Below, piece after piece: positions 17,012 to 29,038 of a DNA stretch of 64,000 nt; the first letter of the stretch is position 1, and the number at the start of each line of letters is the position of its first letter. The translations under genes and the position numbers were made by a program. The notes under the pieces are model-generated. The model searched no databases. It had not been told where the DNA came from and saw nothing but the letters and a program-made list of their open reading frames with translations. The DNA comes from Campylobacteraceae bacterium (lineage in GTDB: Bacteria; Campylobacterota; Campylobacteria; Campylobacterales; Campylobacteraceae). The stretch is taken from the NCBI GenBank assembly GCA_900753405.1, contig CAADYZ010000013.1:1-64000 (forward strand). The letters run 5' to 3'.

Positions 17012-18331
17012 ATGTTTCAAGGAATTTCACTAGCTTACGCGCCGCCTTTTGGCGTGGTGATCGGCTTTTTCGCAAACGCCTGTGCGTGGCTCATCGCACT
17101 TGGAGTGTGGCTTGTTTGCGGCGGTTTTGCCTCGTTTGAAAGCGGTGCGCCGCACTTCATCGCCTCTTTGCACCTCTTTGTCATCGGCTTTGTCGTGTTT
17201 GTGATGTTCGGTGCGCTCAGTCAAATGCTGCCTGTTTTGGCGGGCGTCAAACTCTGGCGCGTGAGGCTCACTGCCGCCGTTACGCAACTTGGCTTAAACA
17301 CCGGACTCGTGTTTTTCTTGCTCGCATTCACGGGCTCTCAAACGCCTTTTAACGCATTTGCTGCGGCAGCGTTTTGCCTCGCGTGCGGCGGTGGCGGCTT
17401 TTTACTAAACGCCCTGCTTTCACTCCGCAAAATCGCCAAATTCACCCCGACAATCGCCTTTTTAACCACAAGTCTCGCCCTTTTTACGCTGCTTTTTGCC
17501 TGTGGCGTGCTGATGCTTGGGGATTACGGCGGTTTGTGGGCGTTGCCGCACGGGTTTTTACGCCTGCTACACATCTTCGTTGGCGCGTTTGGCGGCGTTT
17601 TTGCGCTCGTCCTTGGCGTGTGTTTGCAGGTTTTGCCGATGTTTTATGTCGCAAAGCCATTCCCAAAACCGCTTTTTGCCCTCCTCGTCCCGCTCGTCCT
17701 CGCGCTCATTTTTCTTCTCACAACGCTTTTTGCAAGCAACGCTGCGTGGCAAAATTCAAATTTGATTTTAGCATTTTCAAAGTCTCTGCTCTGCGGGCTT
17801 TGCACTCTTTTTGGCGTGGTTGCGTTGTTTCAGTTAAAAGGTCGCAAAAGACGCGTCCTAGACAACAACATCCCCTTTTTCTACGCCGCGTTTAGCCTGC
17901 TTTCTCTCTTTGGCGTGGCTGGTTTTGCAAGCGTCATCCTCGTTCAAGAATGGCTCTTCAAGCTCGCTTTGATCGCCCTTTTTTGCGGCTTTTTGCCCGC
18001 GATCATCTTCGCGATGTTTTACAAAATTATCACCTTTCTTGCGTGGTTTCACCTCAATTTCTTAGGCGTGATGCAACTACCAAACATCAAAAAAATCCTC
18101 CCTTCACGCCTCATCCGCGCGCATTTTTTCATCCTCCTCGCAACGCTTTGCGCGGCTTTGGTCGGCTTTTTTGACGCCGAATTCGCTCGCCTTAACCTGC
18201 TTGTTGGCGTTGGGTTTTTGCTGCAAGGAGCGTTTGCTTTTGGTAGCGCGCTCGCGTGTTACAAGTGTTATTTTCAAGGGCGAAAACTGCCAAAATTTCA
18301 GTTTGAGACGCCCGCTCAAACCGCCGCTTAG
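17012..18331 (+). CDS. Multi-pass membrane protein, possibly NnrS or heme-copper-oxidase-like
   Basis: The 439-residue protein is almost entirely hydrophobic, with about twelve membrane segments. His residues within helices (HFIASLHLFVIGF, LPHGFLRLLHIFVGAFG, FLAWFHLNF) and the GALSQMLPV segment recall NnrS-type and oxidase subunit I-like proteins that may bind heme or copper, but this is an inference. AAAAAGGAGAG precedes the ATG. It is followed by atpB on the same strand with its own promoter. Dispersed-motif sequence encodes QNSNLILAFSKS near residue 250, within a loop/helix boundary. Confidence 0.65.
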   Translation: MFQGISLAYAPPFGVVIGFFANACAWLIALGVWLVCGGFASFESGAPHFIASLHLFVIGFVVFVMFGALSQMLPVLAGVKLWRVRLTAAVTQLGLNTGLVFFLLAFTGSQTPFNAFAAAAFCLACGGGGFLLNALLSLRKIAKFTPTIAFLTTSLALFTLLFACGVLMLGDYGGLWALPHGFLRLLHIFVGAFGGVFALVLGVCLQVLPMFYVAKPFPKPLFALLVPLVLALIFLLTTLFASNAAWQNSNLILAFSKSLLCGLCTLFGVVALFQLKGRKRRVLDNNIPFFYAAFSLLSLFGVAGFASVILVQEWLFKLALIALFCGFLPAIIFAMFYKIITFLAWFHLNFLGVMQLPNIKKILPSRLIRAHFFILLATLCAALVGFFDAEFARLNLLVGVGFLLQGAFAFGSALACYKCYFQGRKLPKFQFETPAQTAA

Positions 18332-18416
18332 TCAAATTCGGTTTTAACAAATTTTAAATGTTTTAACAAAATTTTAAGTCGTTTTAGCTACAATGGCGGG
18401 TTTTGAAAGGATGGTG

Positions 18417-19094
18417 ATGAAAGAGCTTTTTACATTTTCTGGACTTGTGAGTTTAGACCACAATTTTATTTACATTTTTCACTTCATTTTAGTGTTGCTA
18501 ATCGTGCTTGCGGTGGCGTTTTTTGCGACCAGAAAGCTAAATCTCGTCCCACGCGGCTTGCAAAACTTACTTGAAGCTTTTGTCGGCGGAGTGGAGTTTA
18601 TGGGGACTGAGACGCTCGGTAGCCGCGAACTTGCGCGTAAATACCTCCCGCTTGTCGCAACCATCGGACTCATCGTCTTCACCGCCAATGTCATCGGCAT
18701 CATCCCGGGTTTTGAAGCGCCAACTTCAAGCCTCAACCTCACGCTTTCACTCGCCCTTTGCGTCTTCATCTACTACAACTTTGAAGGAATCCGCGTAAAT
18801 GGCGTTGGGAAGTATTTCAAACACTTTATGGGACCAAACAAATTCCTCGCACCGCTAATGTTTCCGATCGAAATCGTCTCGCACTTTTCGCGCATTGTCT
18901 CGCTTTCATTCCGTCTTTTTGGTAACATCAAAGGAGACGACCTCTTCTTGGCGGTCGTTTTAGCGCTTGCGCCGTGGGTTGCACCACTTCCAGCCTTTGT
19001 TTTGCTGACCTTTATGGCGTGCTTGCAGTCTTATATTTTTATGATTTTGACTTATGTTTATATCGCAGGCGCGATCATCATAGACGAACACTAA
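18417..19094 (+). CDS. atpB: F0F1 ATP synthase subunit a
   Basis: Subunit a forms the proton half-channels of ATP synthase. The 225-residue protein has several membrane helices and the essential Arg in [14 protein letters not shown], plus the C-terminal helix [17 protein letters not shown] placed the start at ATG 18417 (MKELFTFSG) because AAAGGATGG precedes it at normal spacing. A possible -10, TACAAT, lies at about 18388. The gene stands apart from other ATP synthase genes, as is usual in Campylobacter. Confidence 0.95.
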   Translation: MKELFTFSGLVSLDHNFIYIFHFILVLLIVLAVAFFATRKLNLVPRGLQNLLEAFVGGVEFMGTETLGSRELARKYLPLVATIGLIVFTANVIGIIPGFEAPTSSLNLTLSLALCVFIYYNFEGIRVNGVGKYFKHFMGPNKFLAPLMFPIEIVSHFSRIVSLSFRLFGNIKGDDLFLAVVLALAPWVAPLPAFVLLTFMACLQSYIFMILTYVYIAGAIIIDEH

Positions 19095-19152
19095 CAACCT
19101 TCTTGGGCGGGCAAACCGCCCTTTCTCATCTTCTCATTTTTAAAGGACCTTT

Positions 19153-20448
19153 TTGAAACTTCATTTAATCTCGCTTGGCTGTAATAAAAACTTAGTTGAT
19201 AGCGAAATTATGCTTGGCAGACTTAGGCAATACGCCTTGACCGATGACGCCACGCAAGCAGACGCGATCATTGTTAATACCTGTGGCTTCATCCGCTCGG
19301 CAAAAGAAGAGAGCATCCGCACCATTTTAGAACTCTCAAAAGCCAAAAAAGACAACGCCGTTTTGTGCGTCACGGGCTGTTTAATGCAACGCTACAAAGA
19401 AGAGCTGATGAAAGAGCTTCCAGAGGTGGATGTGTTTAGCGGCGTTGGAGACTACGACAAGATCGACGAAATTCTGCTCTCGCGTCACAGCCGTTTTTCA
19501 CCACAAACCTACCTCACGCAAGGCGCAACCCGCGTCATCACAGGCTCGTCTTACCACGCCTTTGTGAAAATCTCCGAAGGCTGCAACCAGTATTGCAGCT
19601 TCTGTGCCATCCCAACCTTCAAAGGCAAACTAAAAAGCCGCTCGATTGACAACATCATCCAAGAACTCACCGCACTTGTCGCGCAAGGGTTTAGTGATTT
19701 TAGCTTTTTGGCGCAGGATTCTAGCTCGTTTGGCTTTGACACGGATGACCAAAACCTCATCAAACTCATAGACGCGGTCGAAAAAGTCAAGGGCGTCAAG
19801 CGCGCACGAATTCTCTACCTCTACCCAACCAGCACAACTTTTAAGCTCATCAAACGCATCGAAAATTCGCCAGTTTTTGTGAATTATTTTGATATGCCGA
19901 TCCAGCACATCAGCGACAAAATGCTAAAAATTATGCGGCGTGGAAGCGGCTCGCAAAAGCTAAAAGAGCTGCTTAGTGCGATGCGTGAAGTCAAGGGCAG
20001 CTTCCTTCGCACAGGCGTCATAGTCGGACACCCGGGCGAAGAAGAGGCGGACTTTGCGGAGTTGTGCGACTTTTTAACCAAATTCGAATTTGACAGGATC
20101 AGCGCCTTTGCCTACTCGCGCGAGGAGGACACCGCGGCGTATGAAATGCCGCAAGTCAAAAACGCGACCGTCACCAAACGCCTCACCGCCGCCGAAAAGA
20201 TCATCAACGCCGCCATCCACGCCAGCTTCTCAAAACTTGTCGGCAAAACCGCCCGAGTCGTCATCAACGGCAGCAGCAGCGAGGGCGAGATGTTTTTTGG
20301 GGCAAAATGCGTTGAGTGGGACCGCGACATTGACGGCGAGATTTTGATCAACGACAGCGAAGTCAAAGAGTTGAAGGTTGGCAGCGAATACGACTGCTTC
20401 ATCAGCGAATTTAGCGGCGAAAAACTCATCGGGCAGATTTTGGGTTAA
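19153..20448 (+). CDS. rimO: Ribosomal protein S12 methylthiotransferase
   Basis: RimO is a radical-SAM enzyme that methylthiolates Asp in ribosomal protein S12. The 431-residue protein has the N-terminal UPF0004 domain ([12 protein letters not shown] with its Cys ligands and NTCGFI, VTGC), the radical-[11 protein letters not shown] cluster site near residue 142 and a short TRAM-like C-terminus. The start is TTG at 19153 with AAGGA five bases before. The gap from atpB is only 58 bases, so read-through from the atpB promoter is likely. Confidence 0.95.
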   Translation: MKLHLISLGCNKNLVDSEIMLGRLRQYALTDDATQADAIIVNTCGFIRSAKEESIRTILELSKAKKDNAVLCVTGCLMQRYKEELMKELPEVDVFSGVGDYDKIDEILLSRHSRFSPQTYLTQGATRVITGSSYHAFVKISEGCNQYCSFCAIPTFKGKLKSRSIDNIIQELTALVAQGFSDFSFLAQDSSSFGFDTDDQNLIKLIDAVEKVKGVKRARILYLYPTSTTFKLIKRIENSPVFVNYFDMPIQHISDKMLKIMRRGSGSQKLKELLSAMREVKGSFLRTGVIVGHPGEEEADFAELCDFLTKFEFDRISAFAYSREEDTAAYEMPQVKNATVTKRLTAAEKIINAAIHASFSKLVGKTARVVINGSSSEGEMFFGAKCVEWDRDIDGEILINDSEVKELKVGSEYDCFISEFSGEKLIGQILG

Positions 20449-20486
20449 GTTTTGCCTCCCGCTCTTGCCGCGCGCCGCTTTTTGTT

Positions 20487-20528
20487 TTCAAATTCGGTTT
20501 TTGCAGTTTTGTTAAAACCGAATTTGAA
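20487..20528 (+). terminator. Inverted pair of the dispersed motif, terminator-like
   Basis: Arms 20487-20501 and 20514-20528 are perfect 15-base inverted repeats with a 12-base loop, each arm one motif copy. It lies 38 bases after rimO. There is no long T run after it, so termination is uncertain. Confidence 0.5.
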
Positions 20529-20723
20529 CGGCAAATTCTTAAATTTTTAAACTTTAAGCAGGCTTTAAGCAACTTTACTATAAATTCGACCTACCACCTC
20601 CATATTCGGCAACTTGGCTGGTTGAATTTTTATAACAATTCCAATTTGAAACTCCTTTAAAACCTAAACTGAATTGCACATCCAGCCACGCCGATGTTAA
20701 TGAGCTTTTAATCAACCTTTTAT

Positions 20724-20729
20724 TATAAT
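20724..20729 (+). promoter_or_regulatory. -10 element of the restriction-modification gene
   Basis: A consensus TATAAT stands 27 bases before the ATG at 20757, with a T-rich upstream stretch. The ribosome site AAAAAGG is at 20744-20750. The rest of the gap 20449-20756 holds only the motif pair described above and AT-rich sequence. Confidence 0.65.
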
Positions 20730-20756
20730 CAGACAACCCAACCAAAAAGGCAGCTT

Positions 20757-23731
<2,975 letters not shown>

Positions 23732-23737
23732 GAGAAA

Positions 23738-23902
23738 ATGTTGAGAGAGGTTATCAACATTGGCTTAAATGTAGCAAGACAATCAAAACTTCAAGGCAGT
23801 TGGCAATATGTCATAGCGACAGATACGCTAGTGGATTTTTCATTGACAGGCGGGGGCAACACGGGAGCGGGACGCATCTTTCCACTTTACCTTTACAGCT
23901 AG
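23738..23902 (+). pseudogene. Orphan specificity-region segment 1 of a type IIG/ISP methyltransferase
   Basis: A 54-codon frame from ATG 23738 contains REVINIGLNVARQSKLQG and ends IFPLYLYS. The corresponding part of the main gene reads ALLISRQESVLG...VMPLYI, so this is a divergent version of the same segment. It is in another frame from the main gene and has no complete domain, so it is a fragment or a silent cassette. Confidence 0.6.
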
Positions 23903-24030
23903 GGCTGGTGTGTGACAGAGGGTGTAAGTTGCAAAAAGTGGATAATTTCTTTGTGAGCGAGAACTTAATCGACTTGCATTTAGTCGGAAGCGGCAGTTGC
24001 ATTTTTCCGCTTTACACAAACCAAATTTAA
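23896..24030 (+). pseudogene. Orphan specificity-region segment 2 of a type IIG/ISP methyltransferase
   Basis: The frame contains LGLVCDRGCKLQKVDNFF and ends IFPLYTNQI at the stop 24028-24030. It is a third variant of the same protein segment. An 18-base direct repeat (23659-23676 and 23965-23982, both encoding LIDLHL) lies exactly 306 bases apart, a multiple of three, which would let recombination swap the segment without a frameshift. Confidence 0.6.
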
Positions 24031-24039
24031 AGGAGTAAA

Positions 24040-24330
24040 ATGAGCGTGGGTGAGCCGTTTTTTAAAGACGAGAGAAACTGCAACGAAAAGATCGAAAAAG
24101 TCCTTTACAACGAGGCTAGCCAAGAGCTTTTTGTCAATGAGAGTTTGCATTTCACAAAGGTTAGCAAAGCCGTCTGGGAGTATCAAATCGGCGGTTACCA
24201 AGTTTTGGACAAATACTTAAAGTCGCACAAAGGCGAGAAAATCGACTACAAACATTTCGAAAATGTCGTCAAAGTTTTAGACAAAAGCTTGCGCCTTGAA
24301 GAGCAAATCGCGCAAATTGAGTTAAAGTAA
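24040..24330 (+). CDS. C-terminal domain of the type IIG/ISP restriction-modification enzyme, detached
   Basis: The 96-residue frame has the conserved family ending: VGEPFFKDERN, then VWEYQIGGYQVLDKYLKSH and a final helix. In intact relatives this follows directly after the ELIDLHL segment, which here ends at 23676; the intervening 360 bases are the GA repeat and two extra segments. It has its own ATG with AAGGAG upstream, so it may be translated separately. It is in the same frame as the main part of the gene. Confidence 0.7.
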   Translation: MSVGEPFFKDERNCNEKIEKVLYNEASQELFVNESLHFTKVSKAVWEYQIGGYQVLDKYLKSHKGEKIDYKHFENVVKVLDKSLRLEEQIAQIELK

Positions 24331-24338
24331 AACCGCAA

Positions 24339-24386
24339 GTCAAATTTGATTTTGACTTTTGCCAAATTGTCAAAACCGAATTTGAC
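24339..24386 (+). terminator. Inverted motif pair after the restriction-modification locus
   Basis: Arms 24339-24356 and 24369-24386 pair over 18 bases with two imperfect positions and a 12-base loop. A small GC hairpin (CCGCAAGTTGCGG) follows. It may end transcription of the locus. Confidence 0.5.
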
Positions 24387-24523
24387 CGCAAGTTGCGGCG
24401 CGGTTAATGCGTTCGTAAAATGTCAGCGGCGGTGCGGGAAACAAGACAAAATGTAGCTCAAAGTCAGCAGAGGTTAAACGCGGTGAAGCGCAAAAAGCCG
24501 CTAGTTTGGCGAGTTTTGAACTT

Positions 24524-24722
24524 GCGAATTTTCACTTTGCGGTTTGTTTTTGAGTTAAATTGTCAAAGTCAAATTTAGTTTTTGCAACGAGTTTTGGGCT
24601 TGCGGTTTTGCGATTTCAAGTTGCGCAGTTTTAAGTTTTCGCAGATTTCGCGGCGGGTTTTTTTATTTGCGGGTTTTCACTTTGCGGTTTGTTTTGTGAG
24701 CTAAATTGTCAAAGTCAAATTT
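24524..24722. repeat. Direct repeat pair in intergenic region
   Basis: About 54 bases at 24524-24577 recur at 24669-24722 with few changes; each starts with TTTTCACTTTGCGGTTTGTT and ends in one dispersed motif. The whole gap 24331-24743 has no convincing gene on either strand. Confidence 0.7.
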
Positions 24723-24743
24723 GCTTCGCGCGGCACAACTCGT

Positions 24744-25253
24744 CTAGTTAAGTTTGCGGATGCTTTTGACGCTGATTTGATTTGCCCTGCCAAAGCGGTA
24801 ATCCACCAAGCCGTAAATCTCGATCAAGTCTTGCGAACTGACCTCCAAACCGCCCCAATCCTCATCCTCGATCTTCAAAACAATCCTGTTTTTTCCGTCA
24901 CTAAATTCATATTTGTGCAAGCCAACCTGCCGCAAAATCGACCCGCTAAGACGCACGACCGCGCCGTCACTGCCTTTGAGCGCGCCCAAAACTGAGGTGA
25001 CGCTGTGGCTTCTGCTGCCCGCACCGACAAAACCGCCGCCAAATTGCTCGCCTTGAAGCGGCAAGAGTGCTAGAAAAGCGAACAAAACTGCCAACGCAAA
25101 AGCGTTTTTCAAACCGCCTTTGCCGCCAACTTTCACCCTACTTTTCGCGTGGGCTTTTACGCCACCAAGTTGCGCGCCAGCGTTTGCCGCCAACTTGCTC
25201 GCCAAAAAACCGCCCAAAACCCTCTTTGCAAGCCAATTTCCAACTTCTCTCAC
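24744..25253 (-). CDS. YgiW/YdeI family OB-fold periplasmic protein
   Basis: The C-terminal 100 residues match the bacterial OB-fold (BOF) family of YgiW/YdeI: VRLSGSILRQVGLHKYEF, IVLKIEDEDW and a final strand VDYRFGR. Such proteins are periplasmic and linked to stress tolerance and ligand binding. A hydrophobic stretch (FALAVLFAFLALLPL, near residue 55) looks like a signal sequence. The start GTG 25253 has AAGGAG six bases upstream, which gives an unusual, basic, about 48-residue extension before the hydrophobic core; a TTG just before the core is an alternative. It follows folE on the same strand. Confidence 0.7.
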   Translation of the reverse strand: MREVGNWLAKRVLGGFLASKLAANAGAQLGGVKAHAKSRVKVGGKGGLKNAFALAVLFAFLALLPLQGEQFGGGFVGAGSRSHSVTSVLGALKGSDGAVVRLSGSILRQVGLHKYEFSDGKNRIVLKIEDEDWGGLEVSSQDLIEIYGLVDYRFGRANQISVKSIRKLN

Positions 25254-25286
25254 ACCCTACTCCTTGCAAAAATCAAATTTGACGCA

Positions 25287-25832
25287 CTACCTCGACTTCA
25301 CCAGCGCAAAAAACTCCCGCCGTGTGTCGGCATTTTTGATGAAACTGCCGCGAAGTGCGCTAGTTGAGGTCAGCGAGTTGAGTTTTTGCACACCCCGCAT
25401 CTCCATACACATATGCCGCGCCTCCACGACCACACCCACGCCAAGCGGGCGGATCGTCTCATTGAGCGCATCCGCAATCTGCTCTGTGAGCTGCTCTTGA
25501 ATTTGCAACCGCCTCGCAAAAACCTCGATGAGTCGCGGAATTTTAGAAAGCCCAACCACCTTGCCGTTTGGGATGTAGCCAACGCTGACTTTGCCGATGA
25601 TGGGAAGCAGGTGGTGCTCGCAAACGCTGTAAAAGTCGATGTCTCTAACCAAAATCATCTCGCTGTTGCTGCTCTCAAAAAGCGCCTCGCCAAGCACTTC
25701 GCGCGGGTTTTGCTTGTAGCCTGAGGTGAGAAATTCCCACGCCGCCGCAACGCGTTTTGGCGTGTTTAAAAGCCCTTCGCGCTGCGGATTTTCGCCAAGT
25801 TTGAGTAAAAATTCTTTAACTAAATCTTGCAT
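25287..25832 (-). CDS. folE: GTP cyclohydrolase I
   Basis: FolE opens the GTP ring to make 7,8-dihydroneopterin triphosphate for folate. The 181-residue protein has the zinc and catalytic motifs VCEHHLLP (Cys, His) and [12 protein letters not shown] (His, Cys), and the substrate-binding [12 protein letters not shown] precedes the ATG at normal spacing. It lies only seven bases after speA, so both are in one operon. Confidence 0.95.
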   Translation of the reverse strand: MQDLVKEFLLKLGENPQREGLLNTPKRVAAAWEFLTSGYKQNPREVLGEALFESSNSEMILVRDIDFYSVCEHHLLPIIGKVSVGYIPNGKVVGLSKIPRLIEVFARRLQIQEQLTEQIADALNETIRPLGVGVVVEARHMCMEMRGVQKLNSLTSTSALRGSFIKNADTRREFFALVKSR

Positions 25833-25839
25833 TTTTGCC

Positions 25840-27675
25840 TCACTGAATGGTTTTTAAGTAGCCATTGTCATTCAAAAAGAGGTAAATTTCGCCTAAAATT
25901 TGCTTCTTTTGACTCTGGTTGATGAGCGTTGAGTGTTCGATCTTCTCATTTAACGCCTCTCGGATGTAGGCGATGTCGTAGTCCATATCCTCTAAAATGT
26001 CGCTAATGCTCTGGCTTTCTAAAATGTCCGTCACCTCAACATCGCCGTTTTCGCCGAGCAAAATGGTCGCTTCGGTCGGATGGACAAAGAGGTTGTGCGC
26101 CATCCCAAGCACTTCTTGATACGCTCCAACAAGGAAAAAGCCCAAGAAATATTCGCTCTCTTCTAAATCCACATCGTGCAAGAAAAGCGGGTTTTTGCTC
26201 GCGTCAAAGCTAATCTCGCCGTCACTGTCGCAAGTGATGTCCCAAATTGACGCTGAGAGGGTCGCCTTTTCGTCAAGCCTGTCAAGCGGCATAATCGGAA
26301 AATTCTGCTCCAAACCCCAAAAGTCGGGCAGGCTTTGAAAGAGCGAGAAATTTACTAAATACCTCTCTTGTACTTCGGCTTGAATTTTCAAAAGCTCAGC
26401 GTTGTTTTGCTTTGTGCCAAGCAGCGCCGCCGTTTTTTTCATAATCAAATGCGTCAAAATCTCGGCATTGCTGCGATCTACTAAGTCCGCATAACCCAAG
26501 TCAAACAGCGTTAAGACGCTTTCGAGGTGGCTGAGTGCGTCGTGCAGGTATTCGATCGCGTTGGTCGCGCGGATGCTTGTGTAGAGGTCGTAAAGCTCGC
26601 TGATGATCGGCGGGTTGTTCTTTTTGAGTGAGAGTTTTTGCTCTGTGTATTCTTGGCTAAAAAGCTCCAAAACAGGCGCAACAAGCACGGCGTGGCTGGC
26701 TGCGACAAACCGCCCGCTTTCGATGAAAATGTCTGGCTCGACCTCATTTTTTTGATTGGCGATTGTTTTGAGTAAAAATGTAACATCATTCGCATACTCT
26801 TTGAGCGTGTAGTTTCGCGCATTTTCCTCGCCAAACTGCGAATACTCCACCGCTAAACCGCCGCCGAGGTTGATGGCTTTGAGGTTTGTCGCCCCCATTT
26901 TACGCAGCTCAGCGTAGATATTTCCCGCCTCAGTAAGCGCGCGTTTAAGCGGCTGAATTTCGTTGATCTGCGAGCCTAAATGAAAGTGGATCATCCTAAA
27001 ATTCTCGATCAACCCCGCGCTTTTTAGAAGATTCATCGCCTCGATTAACTCAGTCGAAGTAAGCCCGAATTTCGAGTTGATCCCGCCGCTTTTTGCCCAA
27101 ATTCCGCTGCCCGTGCAGTGAAGGCGGATGCGAAGTCCGATATTTGGTTTTGGCTCGAAACGCTCGCTTGCGGTGCGGATGATGTTTTTAAGTTCGTTGA
27201 TCCCTTCGATCGTCAAGGTGATGTTATGTCCCATCTCCGCGGCGATGAAACCAAGGTTGATTAGTTCGTTGTCTTTAAAGCCATTAACCGTAATTGGCGC
27301 GCCGTCATTGTTATAAGCCATCGCCAGCAACAACTCCGCCTTGCTGCCCGCTTCTAGCCCGTAGCCGTAAGGCTTGCCGATGCTGACGAGGTTTTTAACA
27401 AAGCCGGGGTATTGATTAACCTTTAAAGGATAGACCGCGCTAAACTTGCCCGAGTAGGAAAATTCGCGTTTTGCCCGCTCGAAATTTGAGTAGATCTGCA
27501 CGATCTGCTTTTTGATCAAATGCGGAAAACGAAGCAACATCGGACCGCGGTAACCTTGCGCGCGGATGTCGCGGACAATGTCGATCAAAGCGGGCTTGAA
27601 GTCGGTGTTTAAGCAAACTTTTCCGCCGTCAATTACAAAATTAGAATCCCCCCAAAGGTTAAGTCCATAATTCAT
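25840..27675 (-). CDS. speA: Biosynthetic arginine decarboxylase
   Basis: SpeA uses pyridoxal phosphate to turn arginine into agmatine, the first step of polyamine synthesis by this route. The 611-residue length is usual. Motifs include VYPLKVNQ (the lysine that binds the cofactor), HFHLGSQ and [13 protein letters not shown] precedes the ATG at good spacing. The gene lies in the minus-strand run after the amidase and before folE, with a dispersed-motif pair at about 27685-27745 between it and the amidase. Confidence 0.95.
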   Translation of the reverse strand: MNYGLNLWGDSNFVIDGGKVCLNTDFKPALIDIVRDIRAQGYRGPMLLRFPHLIKKQIVQIYSNFERAKREFSYSGKFSAVYPLKVNQYPGFVKNLVSIGKPYGYGLEAGSKAELLLAMAYNNDGAPITVNGFKDNELINLGFIAAEMGHNITLTIEGINELKNIIRTASERFEPKPNIGLRIRLHCTGSGIWAKSGGINSKFGLTSTELIEAMNLLKSAGLIENFRMIHFHLGSQINEIQPLKRALTEAGNIYAELRKMGATNLKAINLGGGLAVEYSQFGEENARNYTLKEYANDVTFLLKTIANQKNEVEPDIFIESGRFVAASHAVLVAPVLELFSQEYTEQKLSLKKNNPPIISELYDLYTSIRATNAIEYLHDALSHLESVLTLFDLGYADLVDRSNAEILTHLIMKKTAALLGTKQNNAELLKIQAEVQERYLVNFSLFQSLPDFWGLEQNFPIMPLDRLDEKATLSASIWDITCDSDGEISFDASKNPLFLHDVDLEESEYFLGFFLVGAYQEVLGMAHNLFVHPTEATILLGENGDVEVTDILESQSISDILEDMDYDIAYIREALNEKIEHSTLINQSQKKQILGEIYLFLNDNGYLKTIQ

Positions 27676-27769
27676 TTCAATCCTTAAATGTCAAATTCGA
27701 ATTTGACAAAATCTCTCGCAAAAAATGCAAAAACCGAATTTGATTTTACAATTTTGTGCTTAAAAATGG

Positions 27770-29038
27770 CTATTGTGAGCTTTTTTTGAAATACTCATCC
27801 ACGCCGTTTGTGATGCCTTCGGCTAAAAGCTCCAAGTAGGCGTTGGTTTTGAGCAGCTTTCTCTCTTGCGGGTGCGTGATGTAACCAAGTTCGATCAAAA
27901 CCGCCGGCATATTCACGCTCGCCAAAACATAAAACGGACCCTCGCGCACGCCGCCGTCTGAGACCTTGTGTCTTTGCTTGACGCTGTAAAGCATCTCGCG
28001 TTGGATGTCGATCGCAAGCTTGTTTGAAGCGACTATTTTCTCGTGGCTAAACAGGCTGAAAAAGTTGTTTTTCATCGCCTTGTCGAGGGCTTTGACATAA
28101 TTTTTATTTTCGATATTCACCGCCGCTTTGCTGCGACTGCTGTCCTTGCGGCTTAGAAAGTAGGTTTCGATCCCGTTTGCGACTGCTTTGCGGCTTTTTT
28201 GTGCGACTGCGTTGATGTGGATTGAGATGAATAAATCCGCGTTGTTTTGGTTTGCGATTTTCGCGCGTTTGTCAAGCCCCAAGAAAACATCTTTTTTGCG
28301 CGTATAGATGACATTATAACCGCGTTTTTGCAGCTTTTCGCCGACTTTCAAGGCGACTTTAAGCGCGACTGTTTTTTCCAAAACTCCGCCGTCTGTTGTC
28401 CCGCCATCCTTGCCGCCGTGCCCCGCATCCACGACAATCTTAGCCGCCACACGCGGCGGCTCATAAACCCAAAACCGCATTGCCGCGCCGTTTGTCAGCC
28501 CGCGAATTCGGATCGCATATGCGTTGTTAAACGAGACTTTCAGCCCCTTTTCGTTTTGGTAGATGTCGATCTTGTCGCTGAAAGTGTTTGCAAAAGAGAA
28601 CGACTGCTTCAACTCGGGCGAGATTGTCGCTTTGAGAGTGTAAGTTTTCGTGTAGCCATTAACATTTTTAGCAACAAAGCTAATCTCCTTCGCACTTGGC
28701 GCGCGGTTAAACCGCAAAGTCAGCTCGTCTTGTGCCAACCTCACCCCTTCTAGCACAAGCTTGCTTGCAGCCTCAGCCTGCGTGAATGTCGCTAAAAAAA
28801 GAGAGGTAGCAAGAAAAGTTTTAAAAGAGGTGGCAAATTTTTGCCCTTTTGCAAAATTGTCAAAACCAAATTTGGTTTTAGCAGTTGCAAAAATCGCCCG
28901 CAAAAAGCGCGTTTGAAAAAATTTTTGCAACAAAACCGCTTTGAAAAAGTAAAAAAACGCCAACAAAAAGGCGTAAAAACGCGGCAAAACCGAATTTGAC
29001 TCTGCCGCCGCCTTTGTTTTGGGAGACTTACTCGCCAT
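27770..29038 (-). CDS. N-acetylmuramoyl-L-alanine amidase
   Basis: The C-terminal half is an amidase_3 domain that cuts the amide bond between muramic acid and the stem peptide: VDAGHGGKDGG (zinc His), LEKTVAL (zinc Glu) and SIHINA (zinc His). It acts in the periplasm on septal wall. A preceding beta-rich domain at about 90-190 may be AMIN-like. ATG 29038 overlaps the upstream stop by 11 bases and has GAGGAA before it. The N-terminus is odd: the likely signal core (FLATSLFLATFTQAEA) starts only near residue 73, preceded by another hydrophobic segment and by two dispersed-motif inserts that encode ESNSVLP and AKTKFGFDNFAK. A similar gene order is known in C. jejuni. Confidence 0.9.
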   Translation of the reverse strand: MASKSPKTKAAAESNSVLPRFYAFLLAFFYFFKAVLLQKFFQTRFLRAIFATAKTKFGFDNFAKGQKFATSFKTFLATSLFLATFTQAEAASKLVLEGVRLAQDELTLRFNRAPSAKEISFVAKNVNGYTKTYTLKATISPELKQSFSFANTFSDKIDIYQNEKGLKVSFNNAYAIRIRGLTNGAAMRFWVYEPPRVAAKIVVDAGHGGKDGGTTDGGVLEKTVALKVALKVGEKLQKRGYNVIYTRKKDVFLGLDKRAKIANQNNADLFISIHINAVAQKSRKAVANGIETYFLSRKDSSRSKAAVNIENKNYVKALDKAMKNNFFSLFSHEKIVASNKLAIDIQREMLYSVKQRHKVSDGGVREGPFYVLASVNMPAVLIELGYITHPQERKLLKTNAYLELLAEGITNGVDEYFKKSSQ

